DNA of 64,000 nucleotides, taken from Microvirga soli. GTDB taxonomy: Bacteria > Pseudomonadota > Alphaproteobacteria > Rhizobiales > Beijerinckiaceae. Under the pieces are notes generated by a model. It did no database searches. It saw nothing but the letters and a program-made list of their open reading frames with translations, and had not been told where the DNA came from. The stretch is taken from assembly GCF_016734765.1 (NCBI RefSeq), contig NZ_JAERQE010000020.1, forward strand, positions 1-64,000. Reading direction: 5' to 3'. This document shows positions 41,622 through 50,132 of this stretch, in pieces (positions within the stretch are counted from its first letter, which is position 1; every line of letters begins with the position of its first letter). The position numbers were made by a program, and so were the translations under genes.

Positions 41622-42122
41622 TCAGCGTATTTTCTCGAATTCGGATGTGGCGATGTGCCGGACAGCCCTGTCGGCATAGAGCTTCAGCTCCGCCTTGTCG
41701 CCTCGCGAGAAGGAGCGGGGTTTCGTGTCGATCAAGCACAAGGCGCCCAGCCTGATATCCTTCAGGAAGATCAAGGGAGCCCCGGCGTAGAACCGCACGA
41801 AGGGAGTTCCAGTGACGAAGGGATTATCCCTGAAGCGTTCATCCGCCAAGGCGTCTTCGACGACGAAGACCTCATCGCTCAGGATCGTATAGTTGCAGAA
41901 GGCCGCGTCCCTCGGCGTCTCGCCCGTCTCCAGGCCCTGCGCCGCCTTGATGCGCTGCCGGGCCTTGTCCAGCAGAGTGAGTGTGCAGATGGGAGCGTCG
42001 AAGTATTGTCGAGCCTCCTGGCAGATCCTGTCTAGCGCCGGATCCACTGTAGCATCGAGCGCACCGGTCTCAAGAAGGGTCTTCAGGCGCTCTGCTTCGT
42101 TCGGGCCGATCGGGAAGGACAT
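41622..42122 (-). CDS. stand-alone GAF-domain protein
   Basis: 166 residues, a single GAF domain: DPALDRICQEARQYFDAPIC, then TPRDAAFCNYTILSDEVFVV and FYAGAPLIFLKDIRLGALCL. The C-N-Y-T-I pattern is common in GAF sensors preceding cyclases or kinases. There is no output domain, so it may act in trans, possibly on the nearby phosphatase module. ATG 42122 is used; ATG 42146 would add eight residues. Ligand unknown. Confidence 0.82.
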   Translation of the reverse strand: MSFPIGPNEAERLKTLLETGALDATVDPALDRICQEARQYFDAPICTLTLLDKARQRIKAAQGLETGETPRDAAFCNYTILSDEVFVVEDALADERFRDNPFVTGTPFVRFYAGAPLIFLKDIRLGALCLIDTKPRSFSRGDKAELKLYADRAVRHIATSEFEKIR

Positions 42123-42296
42123 TGCTCGTGGTCTCAAGTGCTCCATTCCTGAAGCATACTTATTGGAAGGGTTATTGGCGGACGGGAGTTGGAGTATTCA
42201 GGCGGTGAGACGCCCAGTCTAAGTTGAACGTAACGCGCTGACGTTACCAGTACCCTATTGGGGTTAATCAGGTCCTATTATGGAGCCCGTGGGATC

Positions 42297-43322
42297 TCAG
42301 GTCACAGTTCGGTTCGTCGCAAGTGCATCCTTGACCGCGTGCCAAGCCGGTTTTCTTCGGATCGCACCATCGAAAAGCAGCGGCCGCTGCGGAGCGCCGT
42401 CGGGCCGAGGTCGGAAGCCATTCAGCCAAGTTCGGTCGTCGGACAGCCCCCATGTGCTTACGGCGAGGACCTCGGCCTCGTCGAGGACGAGATCGAGATA
42501 GGCTCGGTAAGTTTCGGCCACGATGGTATCGCGCTGCTTCCGGTCTCGGGGGCAGAGGTGATCCGACACGTCCATTTCGGTGATCATGACGCTCAGGCCC
42601 ATGGCCCGAACCTCGCGAAGGAAGGCTCGAAGCTCCTGATGGTCCCTGGGCTGCTCCAGGGCGGTCAGGTGAGACTGGATGCCGAGGCAAGCGATCGGGG
42701 TGCCTCTGGCTTTTTCCCGCTCGAGCAGGGCGAGCATCTGTCGGCGCTTCTGCTCGGCCGCTGGTGAGGTGTATTCGAGCCCCATTTCGTTGAGAACGAG
42801 AACGGCCCTCGGGTCCAGGGATGCGGCTTCGCGAAAGGCGGTTTCGATATAATCGGGACCAAAGGCCGCGGCGAAGCGTGTTTCCCGCAAACCATTTCCC
42901 CGCCCGTGGGCAGGTTCCAGCGGCTCGTTCACCACATCCCAGGAATGCATCTGCCCGGCATATCGTGTCACCGTTGCTCTCAGGTGCTCCAGTGCGGCTT
43001 CCCGGAAGCGATTGTCGGCCGCATTCCGAAGGGCTGATGGAATGGCTTCATGCCACCAAAGGGTGTGCCCATGAAGGGCCAGACTATTGTCGGATGCAAA
43101 GGACACCAAGCCATCGGCGGACGCGTAGTCAGGGAGTTCCGGAACCTGGCATATGGCGTCCCATTTCATCTCGTATTCTGACGTAACTATAGAACACTCA
43201 CGAAGAATTGCCCGGGTGAGAGGTTGCGATAGAAGATGGGAGGTGCAAAGAGCGGTGCCGAAAAGCAGGCCATTTTGAGCAGCAGCGCTCGACAAGCTGC
43301 TCTTCCTTGGCCCATGGTGCAT
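42297..43322 (-). CDS. glycoside hydrolase family 10 (endo-1,4-beta-xylanase-like)
   Basis: 341 residues from ATG 43322 (GGAGAGG upstream). GH10 barrel landmarks: EYEMKWDAICQVPELPDYAS, then HGHTLWWHEAIPS. The acid/base Glu lies in HSWDVVNEPLEPAHG and the nucleophile in VMITEMDVSDH, then STWGLSDDRTWLN. No binding module. The N-terminus is only weakly hydrophobic, so export is not certain. It cleaves beta-1,4-linked xylan-like or related glycans. Its neighbours are polysaccharide-synthesis and control genes, so it may trim the cell's own polymer, as BcsZ does in cellulose systems. Confidence 0.9.
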   Translation of the reverse strand: MHHGPRKSSLSSAAAQNGLLFGTALCTSHLLSQPLTRAILRECSIVTSEYEMKWDAICQVPELPDYASADGLVSFASDNSLALHGHTLWWHEAIPSALRNAADNRFREAALEHLRATVTRYAGQMHSWDVVNEPLEPAHGRGNGLRETRFAAAFGPDYIETAFREAASLDPRAVLVLNEMGLEYTSPAAEQKRRQMLALLEREKARGTPIACLGIQSHLTALEQPRDHQELRAFLREVRAMGLSVMITEMDVSDHLCPRDRKQRDTIVAETYRAYLDLVLDEAEVLAVSTWGLSDDRTWLNGFRPRPDGAPQRPLLFDGAIRRKPAWHAVKDALATNRTVT

Positions 43323-43391
43323 TTCATTCCTCTCCTTGAATGATATCACAGAAAACTTCCGTCCAACACGATCCCGCTATAGACCCCATCG

Positions 43392-45386
43392 ATGAAGATC
43401 CGCCACATCCTGTTGATCCTGACGGCATTCCTCGGCGCTGCTTTGCTGGTTGCCGTCGCGTTCCAGATTCGTGACGAACTCCTCGGATATCAGACGGCGG
43501 AAAGGATGGTGGCGTCGAATACGGTACGGGAGCGGCTTCTGCTTGGAACGGAAGCTCTCGCGAATGAGCGCAGCCAGACATACGTGCTGCTGATCGGGCA
43601 GAGGAACGAGGCCGGTGGTATTGCGGAACTCCGCGACGTGCGGCGACAGGTGGACGACCTGCTGAACGCAGCCGAGAACGAGATTACAGCCACCCAGGCG
43701 TCCCTTAGCAACACCAACAACAGCCTCGCAACCGTGTCGCGCATCCGTCAGGAAATCGGGACCCTGCGGCAGCAGGCAGATCAGTCTCTCGGACTTGCAG
43801 AGGGCACAAGAGGGGATCAGTTCGCCCCGCGTTGGTTCCAAGAGGCCAATCGCCTCGTGGAGGAGTTGCAATCGTCCCGGATGACCATTCTGCAGCGGGA
43901 GAGGCCGCTCGACCCGGTTCTCAGAACCGAGGCTAATCTGAGAGCATTTGGTGCCATCCTGAGTGAGAGCATCGCCCGAAACCAGGCCTTGATGAGCCGA
44001 GCCCTCGAGAATTCGTCCGGAGTCGGAGGATTTGAGATTGACGCAATTAGTCAGAATGCCGGTCGTGCGGCACTGGCTTGGGAACTCATAGACGGCCAAA
44101 TGACTGTGCCGTTAAGCGAGGGCGTCAAGGACGTTGTTTCAAGGACCCATGAGAACTACAGCTCGACCTTCGCGCCGCTTCAAAGGTCCTTGCTTGCGGC
44201 GCTTATTGGGAAGGTGCCGCCCACGCTGGCTCCCGCTGAATGGTATGACCTGACCGGGCGGACGCTGAGCAACATCGCTCTGATGCAGCGGGAACTCCTT
44301 GGCAGTACGCGGGAACGGCTTGAGGCTGAGCTCAGACGAACTCAACGGTCGCTAACCCTGTGGTCGGCCCTGCTCCTGCTGGGGGCTGCCGCCGTTCTCA
44401 CGAGCATCCTGGTCGTGCGCCGAAGGGTGGTTCGGCCTCTGGAAGGCCTTAGTCAGGCCATGCTCAGGCTGGCCGACAATGACCTGGAGATTCCCCTGCC
44501 GCGTCTCGCCCGGGCTGACGAGATCGGTGAAATGAACGATGCGCTTCGGGTCTTCAAGGCCAATGCCATTCAGCGGCAGAGGACACAGAACGAAAAGCAG
44601 GTGCTCCATGCCCGCCTTCGTGAAGCCTATAGCCAGCTTCAGAAGGATCTGGAGGCCGCAGCCGTGATCCAGCAGACGATGCTGCCCCTGTCCTCGCGGA
44701 TCGACGGAGTGGAGTATCACGGCCTGTTCCGCCCATCGAGCCTCATCGCCGGCGACACCTATAACGTGGTGCGACGCACAGACGGCGCTGTTGGGTTCTT
44801 CCAGGTCGATGTCGCCGGCCATGGAGCGGCCGCCGCGCTGGTGTCGGTTGCCTGCCACCATGCCCTTTCGCAGGCCATCCTAACTCGGACGCAAGGTACG
44901 CCCCTGGAGGAGATCGCCGTCCAGATTAACGATGAATGGCCGGAGGATCTGCCGTACTTCACGATGATCTTAGGAGAGATCGATTCCCGTTCGCAGCGCG
45001 CGAGCATTGTCCAGGCGGGGCATCCTTCGCCGCTGGTGATCCGTTCCAATGGCGCTGTCGAGATGATAGGCGAGGGCGGATTTCCCGTCGGGATGCTCCC
45101 TGCTGCGTCTTACGAAAGGCTTGAGTTCGATCTCGGGCCCGGCGATCGGCTCTTCATCTACTCTGACGGGCTTGTCGAGGCTGAAGATCAGGACGGCGAG
45201 CAATTTTCTGAGGCTCGCTTGCGCACCCTCGTGCACGACACTGCCGGGGAGCCAAGCTCCATGCTGCTGGGCAAGCTCGATGATGTCTTGCGGAACTGGC
45301 GGGGCTCTGAAACCCTGGACGATGACTTGAGCGTTCTCATGCTGGAACGCTTAGCCGAAAGGATCCCTGCGAATGCTGTCCACTGA
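43392..45386 (+). CDS. membrane-bound PP2C/SpoIIE-type serine phosphatase with HAMP domain
   Basis: 664 residues. TM1 spans about 5-25. A periplasmic helical sensor fills 30-320 and TM2 is about 322-342 (ALLLLGAAAVLTSILVV). HAMP covers about 343-395, a coiled linker 395-425 ends EAAAVIQQTMLP, and then comes the PP2C domain. Metal-site residues lie in LIAGDTYNVV, QVDVAGHGAAAALVS, IYSDGLVEAED and LDDDLSVLML. It should dephosphorylate a STAS antagonist in response to an envelope signal. The gene overlaps the STAS gene by 14 bases, so coupling is tight. RsbU-like in logic, but with its own sensor. Confidence 0.92.
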   Translation: MKIRHILLILTAFLGAALLVAVAFQIRDELLGYQTAERMVASNTVRERLLLGTEALANERSQTYVLLIGQRNEAGGIAELRDVRRQVDDLLNAAENEITATQASLSNTNNSLATVSRIRQEIGTLRQQADQSLGLAEGTRGDQFAPRWFQEANRLVEELQSSRMTILQRERPLDPVLRTEANLRAFGAILSESIARNQALMSRALENSSGVGGFEIDAISQNAGRAALAWELIDGQMTVPLSEGVKDVVSRTHENYSSTFAPLQRSLLAALIGKVPPTLAPAEWYDLTGRTLSNIALMQRELLGSTRERLEAELRRTQRSLTLWSALLLLGAAAVLTSILVVRRRVVRPLEGLSQAMLRLADNDLEIPLPRLARADEIGEMNDALRVFKANAIQRQRTQNEKQVLHARLREAYSQLQKDLEAAAVIQQTMLPLSSRIDGVEYHGLFRPSSLIAGDTYNVVRRTDGAVGFFQVDVAGHGAAAALVSVACHHALSQAILTRTQGTPLEEIAVQINDEWPEDLPYFTMILGEIDSRSQRASIVQAGHPSPLVIRSNGAVEMIGEGGFPVGMLPAASYERLEFDLGPGDRLFIYSDGLVEAEDQDGEQFSEARLRTLVHDTAGEPSSMLLGKLDDVLRNWRGSETLDDDLSVLMLERLAERIPANAVH

Positions 45387-45708
45387 TCTACGCGATAATG
45401 TTCTCGTCGTCCGAGTTGAGGAAAAGCGGATCGATGCCAGCAAGGCTCCGAAATTCAAGGATGAGATAACACGGTGCATCGAGGCCGGACAGAACCAGAT
45501 CGTCCTCGACCTGAGCCAAGTCGACTTCATCGACAGCTCCGGCCTTGGGGCTCTCGTCACCTGCCTCAAGCGTCTCGGCCCAAAGGGGAGTCTTGCGGTT
45601 GCAGGCGCCACAGGCGCTGTCAGCCGCCTGTTTACCCTGACCCGCATGGACCGGGTCTTTGCCCTTCACCCGAATGTGGACACTGCGGTCGAACAGCTTT
45701 CCGCCTGA
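45373..45708 (+). CDS. STAS-domain anti-sigma-factor antagonist (RsbV/SpoIIAA-like), copy 1
   Basis: 111 residues, single STAS domain. QIVLDLSQVDFIDSSGLGAL contains the phospho-acceptor serine (S56 of D-S-S-G). Unphosphorylated STAS proteins bind and neutralise an RsbW-type kinase or another partner. Start inside the 3' end of the phosphatase gene and the kinase gene 32 bases further on make a three-gene phosphatase-antagonist-kinase operon. Confidence 0.92.
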   Translation: MLSTDLRDNVLVVRVEEKRIDASKAPKFKDEITRCIEAGQNQIVLDLSQVDFIDSSGLGALVTCLKRLGPKGSLAVAGATGAVSRLFTLTRMDRVFALHPNVDTAVEQLSA

Positions 45709-45740
45709 TCCCTCGCCGCCAGAGCGCAGAAAGAGCCACG

Positions 45741-46184
45741 ATGGTCTCCTCCATCAGCCTCTCCATCGACAGCGACCTCGACAAGGTGTCGCTCCTCGCC
45801 CGGGCCGTTCGTGCCTTATGCGAGGACCTGCTCAGCCCAGACGACCAGGATGCCGTTGAACTCAGCCTCGTCGAGGCCATCAACAATGTCATCAAGCACG
45901 GCTACCATGGGGAGCGTGGCAAGGACGTCCAGGTCGCGGTCGGGCTTCAGGCCGACCAGGTTATGATCGAGGTCATCGATCATGCTCCCCCCATGCCGAC
46001 CCAGGTCCTGGACAACGCCTCGGAGGATCGTTTCGACTTCGACGAAACCGATCTTGCCGATATCCCCGAGGGGGGTATGGGTCTGGCCCTCATCCGCATG
46101 AACATGGATGAGGTCGAGTATCACTCAAGCGAATCCGAGAACCGCCTGCGCATGGTCAAGCGGATTGCCCCACTCTCGCGATAA
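45741..46184 (+). CDS. RsbW-like serine kinase/anti-sigma factor (HATPase_c_2)
   Basis: 147 residues, single GHKL ATPase domain. The N-box is ELSLVEAINNVIKHGY (E45, N48/N49), the G1 region is MIEVIDHAPPMPTQVL, and the G2 box is EGGMGLALIRMNMDEVEYH. Such kinases phosphorylate the STAS antagonist and sequester an alternative sigma factor or another client. The client is not encoded next to it. G1 has Ala in place of the usual first Gly, which is common in this subfamily. Ribosome site AGAAAGAG. Confidence 0.92.
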   Translation: MVSSISLSIDSDLDKVSLLARAVRALCEDLLSPDDQDAVELSLVEAINNVIKHGYHGERGKDVQVAVGLQADQVMIEVIDHAPPMPTQVLDNASEDRFDFDETDLADIPEGGMGLALIRMNMDEVEYHSSESENRLRMVKRIAPLSR

Positions 46185-46192
46185 GCCCTGAC

Positions 46193-46657
46193 CTACGGTG
46201 CGGAGGCGACGGTTGCGATCCTGTCCTGCAGGGAAGGGAAGGCGACCGCCGTTGCTCCCAGCGCTGAGACGAGAACGGGCGTGACCTCGCCTGTCTGGCG
46301 CTCCATGTCGGCAATCACCCTCTGGGCCCGCGTCAGGCCGTCCTCGGGCCTCAGAATGCTGAGTTGAACGGCAGACGCGAGTGATGTCAGCAAAGCCGCT
46401 CGCGAGGCTGCGGCATTCGGCTCGGCGGAATACATCTCTTCCGACCGTTGAAGGTTGGCCTTCACCCTTGCCTCGACCGCAGGCGAAATGCTCGGAGGAG
46501 CATTCCGCTGGCGAGCGAGCTCGGTCGAAACGCGACCCTGGATCCGCTCCTCCGTATCCAGGGACTCGAGATAGATGATGATTCCCGTCGAGATCGTCAG
46601 TGCCGCAATGAAGGTGATCTGCCCTCGGGCCTTGAGGAGGCCTTCTCTGAAAGTCAA
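46193..46657 (-). CDS. hypothetical membrane-anchored protein
   Basis: 154 residues. One membrane helix at about 13-30 (ITFIAALTISTGIIIYL), then a soluble helical region with Glu/Arg/Ala-rich segments (VEARVKANLQRSEEMYSAEP) and a hydrophobic tail. No family recognised. Topology suggests an N-in, periplasm-facing protein. It is convergent with the RsbW-like gene, eight bases apart. Confidence 0.6.
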   Translation of the reverse strand: MTFREGLLKARGQITFIAALTISTGIIIYLESLDTEERIQGRVSTELARQRNAPPSISPAVEARVKANLQRSEEMYSAEPNAAASRAALLTSLASAVQLSILRPEDGLTRAQRVIADMERQTGEVTPVLVSALGATAVAFPSLQDRIATVASAP

Positions 46658-46974
46658 CGTTTAGCCTCCGGTAAGCTTGGTACGCGATACGACACGGCTC
46701 TGCCGTGAGAAGAGGCCCGAAACCTAATCGCCCTGCACCTGACAAGGCAAGAGAGATGCGGTCGCCAGAGATGGGCAGGCGAGCATCCCTTGTCCTTTTG
46801 AAACATAGTAACATTTATTCTCCGGTCACAATGCCATGATCCGGCAGCGGCATTCTGGTGCGATCCTCCTCAAATCGGGTTAATCCGTTAGGGACGAGTC
46901 GTCGCCCAGCCGTTGGAGAGTTCTCTGAACTCAGGTGAGGCGGAAGGGTCGGACAGATCGAGTGAAGGAGGCCT
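46658..46974. other. intergenic region between divergent genes
   Basis: 317 bases holding the promoters of the hypothetical membrane protein (minus) and PIG-L (plus) genes. There is an AT-rich patch near 46795-46830. I could not define a promoter, repeat or RNA with confidence. Confidence 0.35.
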
Positions 46975-47772
46975 GTGAGCGGTCGTATGTTTGGACCATC
47001 CCTTTTCATCCAACCGCATTACGATGACGTTCCGCTCTCCTGCGGTGGGACCTTGGCCCTCCTGGCCGAGGGCGGGCATGAGCCACGCATGGTCACGGTG
47101 TTCGCCAGCGAACTGGTCGATGAGATGATTGGAGAGTTCGCCGCCTGGAAACATGAGCGGTGGCAGGTCAAGGATGCGGAGCAGGTCTTGGCCGTTCGCC
47201 GTGCCGAGGACGCGGAGGCTGCCCGGGCTCTTGGCTCCTCCGTCCGCTGGCTCGGGTTGCCGGATGCCATCTACCGCGGACAGCGCTACAAGTCCGATCC
47301 CGAGCTTTTCGGGGCCTTGAAGGCCGAAGAGCTGGAACTCGCCGCTCATCTGGCAGAGGAAATGCGCCAGCTGCCGGAATGGCGTAGCGACATGCAGGTC
47401 TTTGTTCCCTTGGGCATTGGCTTACACGTAGACCATCAGCTGGTGTTCGAGACCGGCCGACACCTCGCATCCGCTGGAGTCAAGGTCTATGCTTATGAGG
47501 ATTGCCCCTATGCGATCCACACACCTGCCGGAGTCGAGGCACGACTGACGACGCTGGGTGATGCGGTTGGCGAACCTGTCATTGTGCCCATCGCCAAGAC
47601 CCTGCAGAAACGCCTCGATTCGATCGCCTGCTACCGATCCCAGGTTCCTGTGATCTTCCGGTTCACATCGGATTTCAGGGCTGCCGTTACAAACTTTGCG
47701 CTAAAGACGGGCGGCGATGCCGGACCCGCTGAGCGATTCTGGCCTGTTCATGCGTATGGTGGCTCGAGATGA
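46975..47772 (+). CDS. PIG-L/LmbE-family N-acetyl-sugar deacetylase
   Basis: 265 residues from GTG 46975 (AAGGAGG upstream; ATG 46987 is possible). Zinc motifs are FIQPHYDDVPLSCGG (the usual PHPDD has Tyr for Pro here) and GIGLHVDHQLVFE (HxDH). PIG-L enzymes remove acetyl groups from N-acetylglucosamine-containing molecules. No signal peptide, so cytosolic. It overlaps the second STAS gene by four bases (ATGA), which implies translational coupling between a sugar-modifying enzyme and a partner-switch protein. Confidence 0.88.
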   Translation: MSGRMFGPSLFIQPHYDDVPLSCGGTLALLAEGGHEPRMVTVFASELVDEMIGEFAAWKHERWQVKDAEQVLAVRRAEDAEAARALGSSVRWLGLPDAIYRGQRYKSDPELFGALKAEELELAAHLAEEMRQLPEWRSDMQVFVPLGIGLHVDHQLVFETGRHLASAGVKVYAYEDCPYAIHTPAGVEARLTTLGDAVGEPVIVPIAKTLQKRLDSIACYRSQVPVIFRFTSDFRAAVTNFALKTGGDAGPAERFWPVHAYGGSR

Positions 47773-48098
47773 TTGTTGAAATGGAACACACGGAGCAGGG
47801 GATTGCCCTGGCTCGCCTGTCAGGGCGGTTGGATGCCGCCGCAGCTCCTCGTGTCCTGGCTCACCTGAAGGATGCCGTGGCTGACGGGAAAAGCCGTCTT
47901 GCCGTTGACTTGTCCGAAGTCTCGTTCATCGACAGCACCGGGCTCGGCACCCTGGTGTCCGGCCTCAAGGCTGCTCGCAAAGCCGAGGGCGATCTTCGCC
48001 TCGTCGCGCCTAGCCCCCAGGCGCAGCGTCTGCTGCGCCTCACGACCCTCGATCGCGTTTTCGTCACGTCCGACACGCTTGATGAGGTATGGGCTTAA
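47769..48098 (+). CDS. STAS-domain antagonist, copy 2
   Basis: 109 residues. SRLAVDLSEVSFIDSTGLGT places a threonine (T57) where copy 1 has the phospho-serine, as in RsbS-like stressosome proteins or alternative antagonists. About one third to one half of positions match copy 1. It is coupled to PIG-L by an ATGA overlap, and its stop overlaps the convergent glycosyltransferase stop by four bases. Confidence 0.92.
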   Translation: MIVEMEHTEQGIALARLSGRLDAAAAPRVLAHLKDAVADGKSRLAVDLSEVSFIDSTGLGTLVSGLKAARKAEGDLRLVAPSPQAQRLLRLTTLDRVFVTSDTLDEVWA

Positions 48099-49948
48099 GA
48101 CGCCTGCGACGGCAGAGCGCCTTCAACAATAGCGGCCTCGAATTCAGGATCAGGCTGCCAATAGGCCGCCCGGATTACCGGGAGCATCGACAGGGCGTTG
48201 CTGAATCCCCAGAGGGTGTTGGCGATCATCGCCCCAAGCGTATAGCCCTCGCGTCCCGTCCCATAGGCCAGCCAGCCCCAGGCGAGACCCGCCATGGTGA
48301 CGACGACCAAGGCAATCTGCCACCTGACGAGACGACCGTAGGTTCCGACCTGCCTGTCCTTGGGCGTGACTGGAAACGAGATCTTTTTTCCTCGCACGAC
48401 GGCCCATAACGCCTGCATATTCAGCGGGAACATGGCGAGGTACCAGGCGCGGCCCTTGGCATTCGAGTTGCCCCACATGGCGACGAGCTGGGAAAGCTCG
48501 TTGAGCAGCAGGAACGGCGCGATATGCACGAAGAAATCGAGCGAGTAGCCTGAGACCGGAGCGACCCCAGAGAACAGGAAAACTATGGGTGAAACGAGGA
48601 AGATGATGTTCCAGAGTGGAGCCAGGTACGAGTAGAAGGTCGACCCGTACATGAGCTTCTGCGGCAGCGTCAGTCCGCGCCGGAACAGAGGGTTGTCATG
48701 GGCGAGAATATCCAGGGTGCCGCCGGCATATTTGAAGCGCTGGATCGTCCAGCTGAGCAGGTCGTTGGGCGACAGCATCCTTGCCTGAACGACCGGGTGC
48801 AGAACCGACTTCCAACCGCGCTCGCGGTCGCTGTGCAGGACGATGGACGTGTAGATGTCCTCGGAAACGTGGAACTTGTAGGGCTGGAACTCTTCTTCCA
48901 GGGCGCTCTGCCAGCGCATTACATCGCTGATGGAATCGGTGATAGCCTGCTCGCCGGTCAGTTGGCGGGCGGCCTTCTCGTTGCGCCCAGCTGCGGCGGC
49001 GACCTGATCGGACCATTGGCGAAGTGCCGCCTCCATGACCGCTTCGCGCCGATGGATCGAACCCGCGCCGCAACAGAAGCTCGCATTCGCCCAGTTGCGC
49101 CGGCGCAAAATCACGTCGAAGAAAAGCTGTGGATCGTTTGCGAACGGATCCTCCCCGACCTGAACCGGCCCGAACACGCGCTCGAAAGCTCGTCCAATGC
49201 CCCTCCCGAAACCACCGAGCCGGCGTCCGAGTGCGGCTGGCAGCGGTATTCCGGGTGGAATGTCGTAGAACCAGTGCGGAGTCTGCACCCAGGCAACCTT
49301 CGGATCCCGGAAATAGCCGAGCGTCTCTTCTAGGAAGGTAGGGAACGGATGCATGTCGGCATCGCAGATCAGGATGAAATCCCCGGACGTGGACGCCATG
49401 GCATTTCTGAGGTTGCCGGCCTTGAAGCCCACGTTGTCGGAGCGGGTGAGATAATTCACCCCTTCTTCCCGCGCGACCGCTTCCATGGCCGGGCGCTTGC
49501 CGTCGTCGAGGACGTGAACCCGCAGATCGATCGGGTGAGGATAGGTGAGCTTCTTGGCGGCCTGCAGACCGACGCGAACGAGTTCAGGATCCTCGCTGTA
49601 GGTGGCGAAGAAAACGTCGACGGACACAGGCCTGTCGGTCACGTCCGCATCGTCGGTGCAATCGCGGACAGTCACCGGAAGAGGAGCGCGCACGGGAGAT
49701 TGGGCACTCCAGAGATTTGCCGTGAAGAGAACAAGGCCGATGAAGGAGCCCGTCTCGGCGATCAGAAGAGGGATCGAGAACCAGAGAGCATCGTAGTTGA
49801 TGGAGTAGAACCATCGCCAGCCGATATACCACGTGCCGAAGACGAGGCTCGCCGTGCAGAGAAACTGCCACACTGTTTCATGCCAGGGCGAATACGGAAG
49901 CGGAGTCCAGGGCGTCTGACTCTGAAATCGGGACAAGGGACGGGACAA
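48095..49948 (-). CDS. processive GT2 glycosyltransferase, cellulose-synthase-like, without PilZ domain
   Basis: 617 residues. Two N-terminal helices (about 33-52, 55-80), then the GT2 domain. Substrate-binding Asp lies at 148/149 in RVHVLDDGKR and metal DxD at 196-198 in LICDADMHPF. The base Asp is 364 in HVSEDIYTS. The Q-x-x-R-W acceptor motif appears as QRFKY at 403-407. At least four C-terminal helices follow. BcsA-type enzymes are about 250 residues longer because of PilZ; none is present, so c-di-GMP control via PilZ is not expected. It probably polymerises and extrudes a beta-glycan. The product is unknown. Confidence 0.9.
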   Translation of the reverse strand: MSRPLSRFQSQTPWTPLPYSPWHETVWQFLCTASLVFGTWYIGWRWFYSINYDALWFSIPLLIAETGSFIGLVLFTANLWSAQSPVRAPLPVTVRDCTDDADVTDRPVSVDVFFATYSEDPELVRVGLQAAKKLTYPHPIDLRVHVLDDGKRPAMEAVAREEGVNYLTRSDNVGFKAGNLRNAMASTSGDFILICDADMHPFPTFLEETLGYFRDPKVAWVQTPHWFYDIPPGIPLPAALGRRLGGFGRGIGRAFERVFGPVQVGEDPFANDPQLFFDVILRRRNWANASFCCGAGSIHRREAVMEAALRQWSDQVAAAAGRNEKAARQLTGEQAITDSISDVMRWQSALEEEFQPYKFHVSEDIYTSIVLHSDRERGWKSVLHPVVQARMLSPNDLLSWTIQRFKYAGGTLDILAHDNPLFRRGLTLPQKLMYGSTFYSYLAPLWNIIFLVSPIVFLFSGVAPVSGYSLDFFVHIAPFLLLNELSQLVAMWGNSNAKGRAWYLAMFPLNMQALWAVVRGKKISFPVTPKDRQVGTYGRLVRWQIALVVVTMAGLAWGWLAYGTGREGYTLGAMIANTLWGFSNALSMLPVIRAAYWQPDPEFEAAIVEGALPSQAS

Positions 49949-50132
49949 GAAAGACGGCTCCGGGAAGATAGGCTGGAGGCAAGATGCCTCTGGTCTGGGG
50001 ATAAGAATAGGCTATTTTCTAGGAAAGAAAGTTAGGTGCGGCGAAGCCCTCGCCAGATCCGATCTTTACCTGCCATAAGGGCAAAATCCAGATACTGCCC
50101 CTCCTGAATTTGTGATTCGAGATTCTGAGACG

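Noticed and set aside
45741-46184. Treating the RsbW-like protein as controller of the alphaproteobacterial EcfG stress response
   Set aside because: That response uses PhyR-NepR, and neither these nor an ecfG gene is present here; no evidence links them.
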